Made by a program: the position numbers and the translations under genes. A stretch of 64,000 bases of DNA from Streptomyces brasiliensis. Its GTDB lineage: Bacteria; Actinomycetota; Actinomycetes; Streptomycetales; Streptomycetaceae. The stretch lies in assembly GCF_014647875.1 (NCBI RefSeq), contig NZ_BMQA01000004.1:248001-312000 (forward strand). Reading direction: 5' to 3'. This document shows, one piece after another, positions 61,610-64,000 of the stretch. Position 1 is the stretch's first letter, and each line of letters starts with the position of its first letter. The notes beneath the pieces were generated by a model, which was not told the origin of the DNA, searched no databases, and worked only from the letters and a program-made list of their open reading frames with translations.

Positions 61610-62474
61610 GTGGCACCGACGGTGGAACAGGCCTACGAACGCATGCCGGCCGTGGCCGTCGGCCGCCCTCCACGAGCGTGAACCCGGACGGCTGTGGCCC
61701 CGGTTGGCCTCCGCATTGCCCGGTGTGTGCGGCGGCGAGGCACTGATCCACAAGCTGGACGGCTGGAGCGAGAGCGCCGGCACCCTCGGCATGTCACCCG
61801 ACGTCCACCCGAGTTCGACCGGCTCGGGGACGACGCGCTGGGTGTGCTGCGCTCGGGCTACCCCTTCGCGACGCACTACACGGCCGGCCCCGACCGGACA
61901 CCCCGCACGGACGGCTGGCCGGGCGGCGAGCCCGGCCGCGCGGCTGCTGGGCGAGTTCCTGGACGTGGACAACGGGCCGGCGATCCCCCTGCCCGGGACG
62001 GCCGCCCCGATCACCGGCTGCCTCGTCCACCGCTCCGGCAAGGACTTCACCGACGGCCGTCTCCGGCTCGCGGAGCACGTCCAGCCGCTGCTGGCCGCGG
62101 TCGACCAGCAGCGGCAACTCCTGGAGCACTGGCACGGGTTGCCGCCGACGGAGGATCTTCAGGAGCGGGCGGCGCACTGCGCGCTCACGTCCCGCGAGAC
62201 GTCCGTGCTGCTCCTGCTCACCGACGCCCTGACCGCGGCAGCCATCGCCCGTCGCCTCGGTATCTCCGCCCGCACGGCGCACAAGCACGTGGAGAACATC
62301 TGCCGCAAGCTCGGCATCCGCGACCGCATCAGCACGGTCCTGCGTACCCAACGCCTCGGTCTCCTCCCGCAGCCCCGGCCGGCACCCCCGGGCCGGCACA
62401 GGCACAGGCCTCAGTGCGCCAGGAACTCGTCCAGCCCGGTCAGCAGCCGGTCCACGTCCTCCGCGCTGTTGTAG
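61610..62474 (+). pseudogene. LuxR-family regulator broken by three frameshifts
   Basis: A GTG at 61610 with GAGGAGAGG upstream starts APTVEQAYERMPAVAVGR. The sequence continues in other frames as LHEREPGRLWPRLASALPGV, then PEFDRLGDDALGVLRSGYPF, then RLLGEFLDVDNGPAIPLPGT. Shifts fall near 61668, 61803 and 61925. The C-terminal LuxR HTH is intact: LTSRETSVLLLLTDALTAAA followed by IARRLGISARTAHKHVENIC. The frame runs to 62474, overlapping the convergent aminotransferase by 64 nt. Three shifts argue for decay; an HTH-only product might still be made. Confidence 0.7.
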
Positions 62475-63616
62475 GGGGCGAGGCCGATGCGCAGGCCGCC
62501 GGAGTCGCCGAGGCCGAGCCGGCGGGACGCCTCGATGGCGTAGAAGGACCCCGAGGGCGCGTGGACACCGTGCTCGGCGAGGAAGCGGTACGCGTCCGTC
62601 GTATCGGCGCCCTCAAGTGTCAGCAGGACGGTGGGAGTTCGGTCGGCCGCCCGGGAGTGGATCCGGACGCCGGGCAGCGAGGACAGGCCCTTGTCGATCT
62701 GCGTGCGCAGGGTGTGCTCGTGCCCTTCGAGCGCCGAGAACGCGGCGGACAGGCGCTGCCGCCGCGTGCCGTCGGCACTCGCGTCGAGTCCGGTGAGAAA
62801 GTCGACGGCCGCCCGGGTACCCGCAAGGAACTCGTAGGGCAGAGTGCCCAGTTCGAAGCGCTCGGGGACCGCGTCGGTGGACGGCAGGAGCTTGTCCGGA
62901 CGCAGGGTTTCCAGCAACTCCGGGCGGGCCGCGAGGACTCCGTGGTGCGGGCCGAAGAACTTGTACGGCGAGCAGACGAAGAAGTCGGCACCGAGCCGCT
63001 CAACATCGACGAGCGCGTGGGCGGCGTAGTGGACGCCGTCGACGTACGTGAGCGCCCCCACACCATGTGCGAGAGCCGAGATCTCGGTGATGGCGGGGCG
63101 CGTGCCGATCAGGTTGGAGGCGGCGGTGACGGCGACGAGCCGGGTGCGCTCGGAGAGGACCGCGCGGATGTCGTCGGGCGTGAGTTCACCGGTGGAGGGG
63201 TCGAAGTCGGCCCACCGTACGACGGCTCCGGCCCGTTCGGCTGCCTGCGCCCAGGGCCGGATGTTGGCGTCGTGGTCGAGGCGCGTGACGATCACCTCGT
63301 CCCCGGGCGACCAGGTCCGGGCCAGGGTGCGGGAGAAATCGTAGGTGAGCTGGGTGGCGCTGCGGCCGAACACGACGCCCGCCGGATCGGCGCCCAGCAG
63401 GTCGGCCAGAGCGCGCCGAGCTTCGACCACGATGGTCTCGGCGTTGCGCTCGCCCGGCACCCCGTGCCCCCGGTTCGACAGGGGCTGGGCCAGGGCGTCG
63501 GCGATCGCCTGGATCACCGGCCGCGGGGTCTGGGTGCCGCCGGGACCGTCGAAGTGGGCGATGCCGGCACTCAGGGCGGGGAAGTGGGAGCGGAGGGCCG
63601 TGATGTCGTATGTCAA
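62411..63616 (-). CDS. Class V aminotransferase, cysteine desulfurase-like
   Basis: The 401-residue PLP enzyme has DGPGGTQTPRPVIQAIADAL at the front, NLIGTRPAITEISALAHGVG, then YVDGVHYAAHALVDVERLGA with the PLP-pyridine Asp, and CSPYKFFGPHHGVLAARPEL with the Schiff-base Lys. This wording matches the cysteine desulfurase-like (SufS/Csd-related, often VC1184-type) family. No IscU, SufB or other iron-sulfur genes are nearby, so a role in Fe-S assembly is not supported; racemase or lyase activity is possible. It lies next to the MerR gene on the same strand (61 bp apart). Confidence 0.9.
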   Translation of the reverse strand: MTYDITALRSHFPALSAGIAHFDGPGGTQTPRPVIQAIADALAQPLSNRGHGVPGERNAETIVVEARRALADLLGADPAGVVFGRSATQLTYDFSRTLARTWSPGDEVIVTRLDHDANIRPWAQAAERAGAVVRWADFDPSTGELTPDDIRAVLSERTRLVAVTAASNLIGTRPAITEISALAHGVGALTYVDGVHYAAHALVDVERLGADFFVCSPYKFFGPHHGVLAARPELLETLRPDKLLPSTDAVPERFELGTLPYEFLAGTRAAVDFLTGLDASADGTRRQRLSAAFSALEGHEHTLRTQIDKGLSSLPGVRIHSRAADRTPTVLLTLEGADTTDAYRFLAEHGVHAPSGSFYAIEASRRLGLGDSGGLRIGLAPYNSAEDVDRLLTGLDEFLAH

Positions 63617-63677
63617 GGTGAAGCTCCTGTGGGTGCCGTGACCGTGCCTGCCTGAGGCAGCGTACGGCGAGTGCGCC

Positions 63678-64000
63678 TCAGCGGGTCAGGGCCGCCGCCC
63701 GCTGCCGCTCGCGATGGGCCCGCGCCGTCGTGATCAGCGTGTCGAGGGCCTCCCGGGTGCGGATGAGGTCGTCGATGCGCTCGGACAGACGGTCGCGTTC
63801 CTCCGCCATGCGCTCCAGCGCGGCGTCGGACGTCTGCTCGCTGGGCGCGTCGACGCAGGGCAGCAGTTCGGCGATGGTGCGGCTGGAGAGTCCCGCGGCG
63901 TACAACCGCTGGATGAACCGGACCCGTTCGACCTCTTCGTCGGTGTAGTGCCGCTGGCCGCTGGCGCTGCGCGTGCTGCTGAGCAGCCCCTGTTCCTCGT
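63678..64000 (-). CDS. MerR-family regulator, cut by the window edge
   Basis: The minus strand reads EEQGLLSSTRSASGQRHYTD, EEVERVRFIQRLYAAGLSSR and TIAELLPCVD, followed by a coiled coil (ERMAEERDRLSERIDDLIRT). This is the MerR winged-helix and dimerisation helix. It ends at TGA near 63678. The first dozen or so residues lie beyond 64000. Being upstream of and co-directional with the aminotransferase, it may regulate it. Confidence 0.88.
   Translation of the reverse strand, partial: EEQGLLSSTRSASGQRHYTDEEVERVRFIQRLYAAGLSSRTIAELLPCVDAPSEQTSDAALERMAEERDRLSERIDDLIRTREALDTLITTARAHRERQRAAALTR

Overview
The window is very GC-rich, with strong G/C bias at third codon positions, many GTG starts and dense ATGA-type gene overlaps. 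Together with the family content this points to an actinomycete, almost certainly a Streptomyces chromosome. The species cannot be named from the sequence. I saw no tRNA, rRNA, CRISPR array or insertion sequence.

Bases 1-9119 are a mosaic. They begin with the tail of an unidentified gene and the N-terminal remnant of a HEAT-repeat gene that runs into a TetR remnant. Next comes a TetR/short-chain dehydrogenase pair, a divergent LysR regulator and a minus-strand catabolic operon (CoA-transferase, two crotonase-fold enzymes, MHS-type transporter) with a visible promoter and operator-like palindrome. The block ends in an HD-hydrolase remnant joined to a frameshifted C-terminal HEAT-repeat remnant. 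The arrangement suggests that a metabolic island was acquired inside, or next to, an old HEAT-repeat gene.

Bases 9233-18005 are ordinary Streptomyces chromosome: a two-TM membrane protein, an Asp-box beta-propeller protein, uracil-DNA glycosylase, a degenerate CbiX-like protein, a lactonase-family protein, a 14-TM drug exporter, an HTH-less LysR substrate-binding protein and a DUF5997 protein.

Bases 18026-48309 (minus strand, about 30 kb, 20 genes) form an extracellular-type contractile injection system (eCIS). In transcription order the operon encodes: sheath; tube; gp26-like baseplate factor; a Pro-rich linker protein; Pvc16-like cap; AAA+ ATPase; a small protein; a 2166-residue DUF4157 (eCIS core) protein; a candidate immunity protein; CIS tube-associated protein; LysM/gp53-like wedge; gpD-like hub; gp5-like spike; PAAR-like tip; gp25-like wedge; two very large baseplate-J-like proteins; a gpI-like/beta-helix protein; a DUF6519 protein; and a peptidoglycan amidase. 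Almost every junction overlaps or is only a few bases long, so the operon is translationally coupled. The C-terminal tip of the DUF4157 protein is markedly AT-richer and looks like an exchangeable toxin domain. The next gene, 5 nt away, looks like its immunity partner. This is the most interesting part of the window.

Bases 48310-48896 are a 587-bp divergent control region. Bases 48897-61509 (plus strand) form a six-gene coupled operon: DUF4132 protein, a 1675-residue partner, a 67-residue linker ORF, a MoxR-type AAA+ ATPase, a DUF5682-VWA fusion and a SWIM zinc-finger protein. This matches the architecture of the E. coli yehI/yehL/yehM/yehP/yehQ cluster. The right end carries a frameshifted LuxR gene, a class V aminotransferase (cysteine desulfurase-like) and a MerR regulator cut by the window edge.
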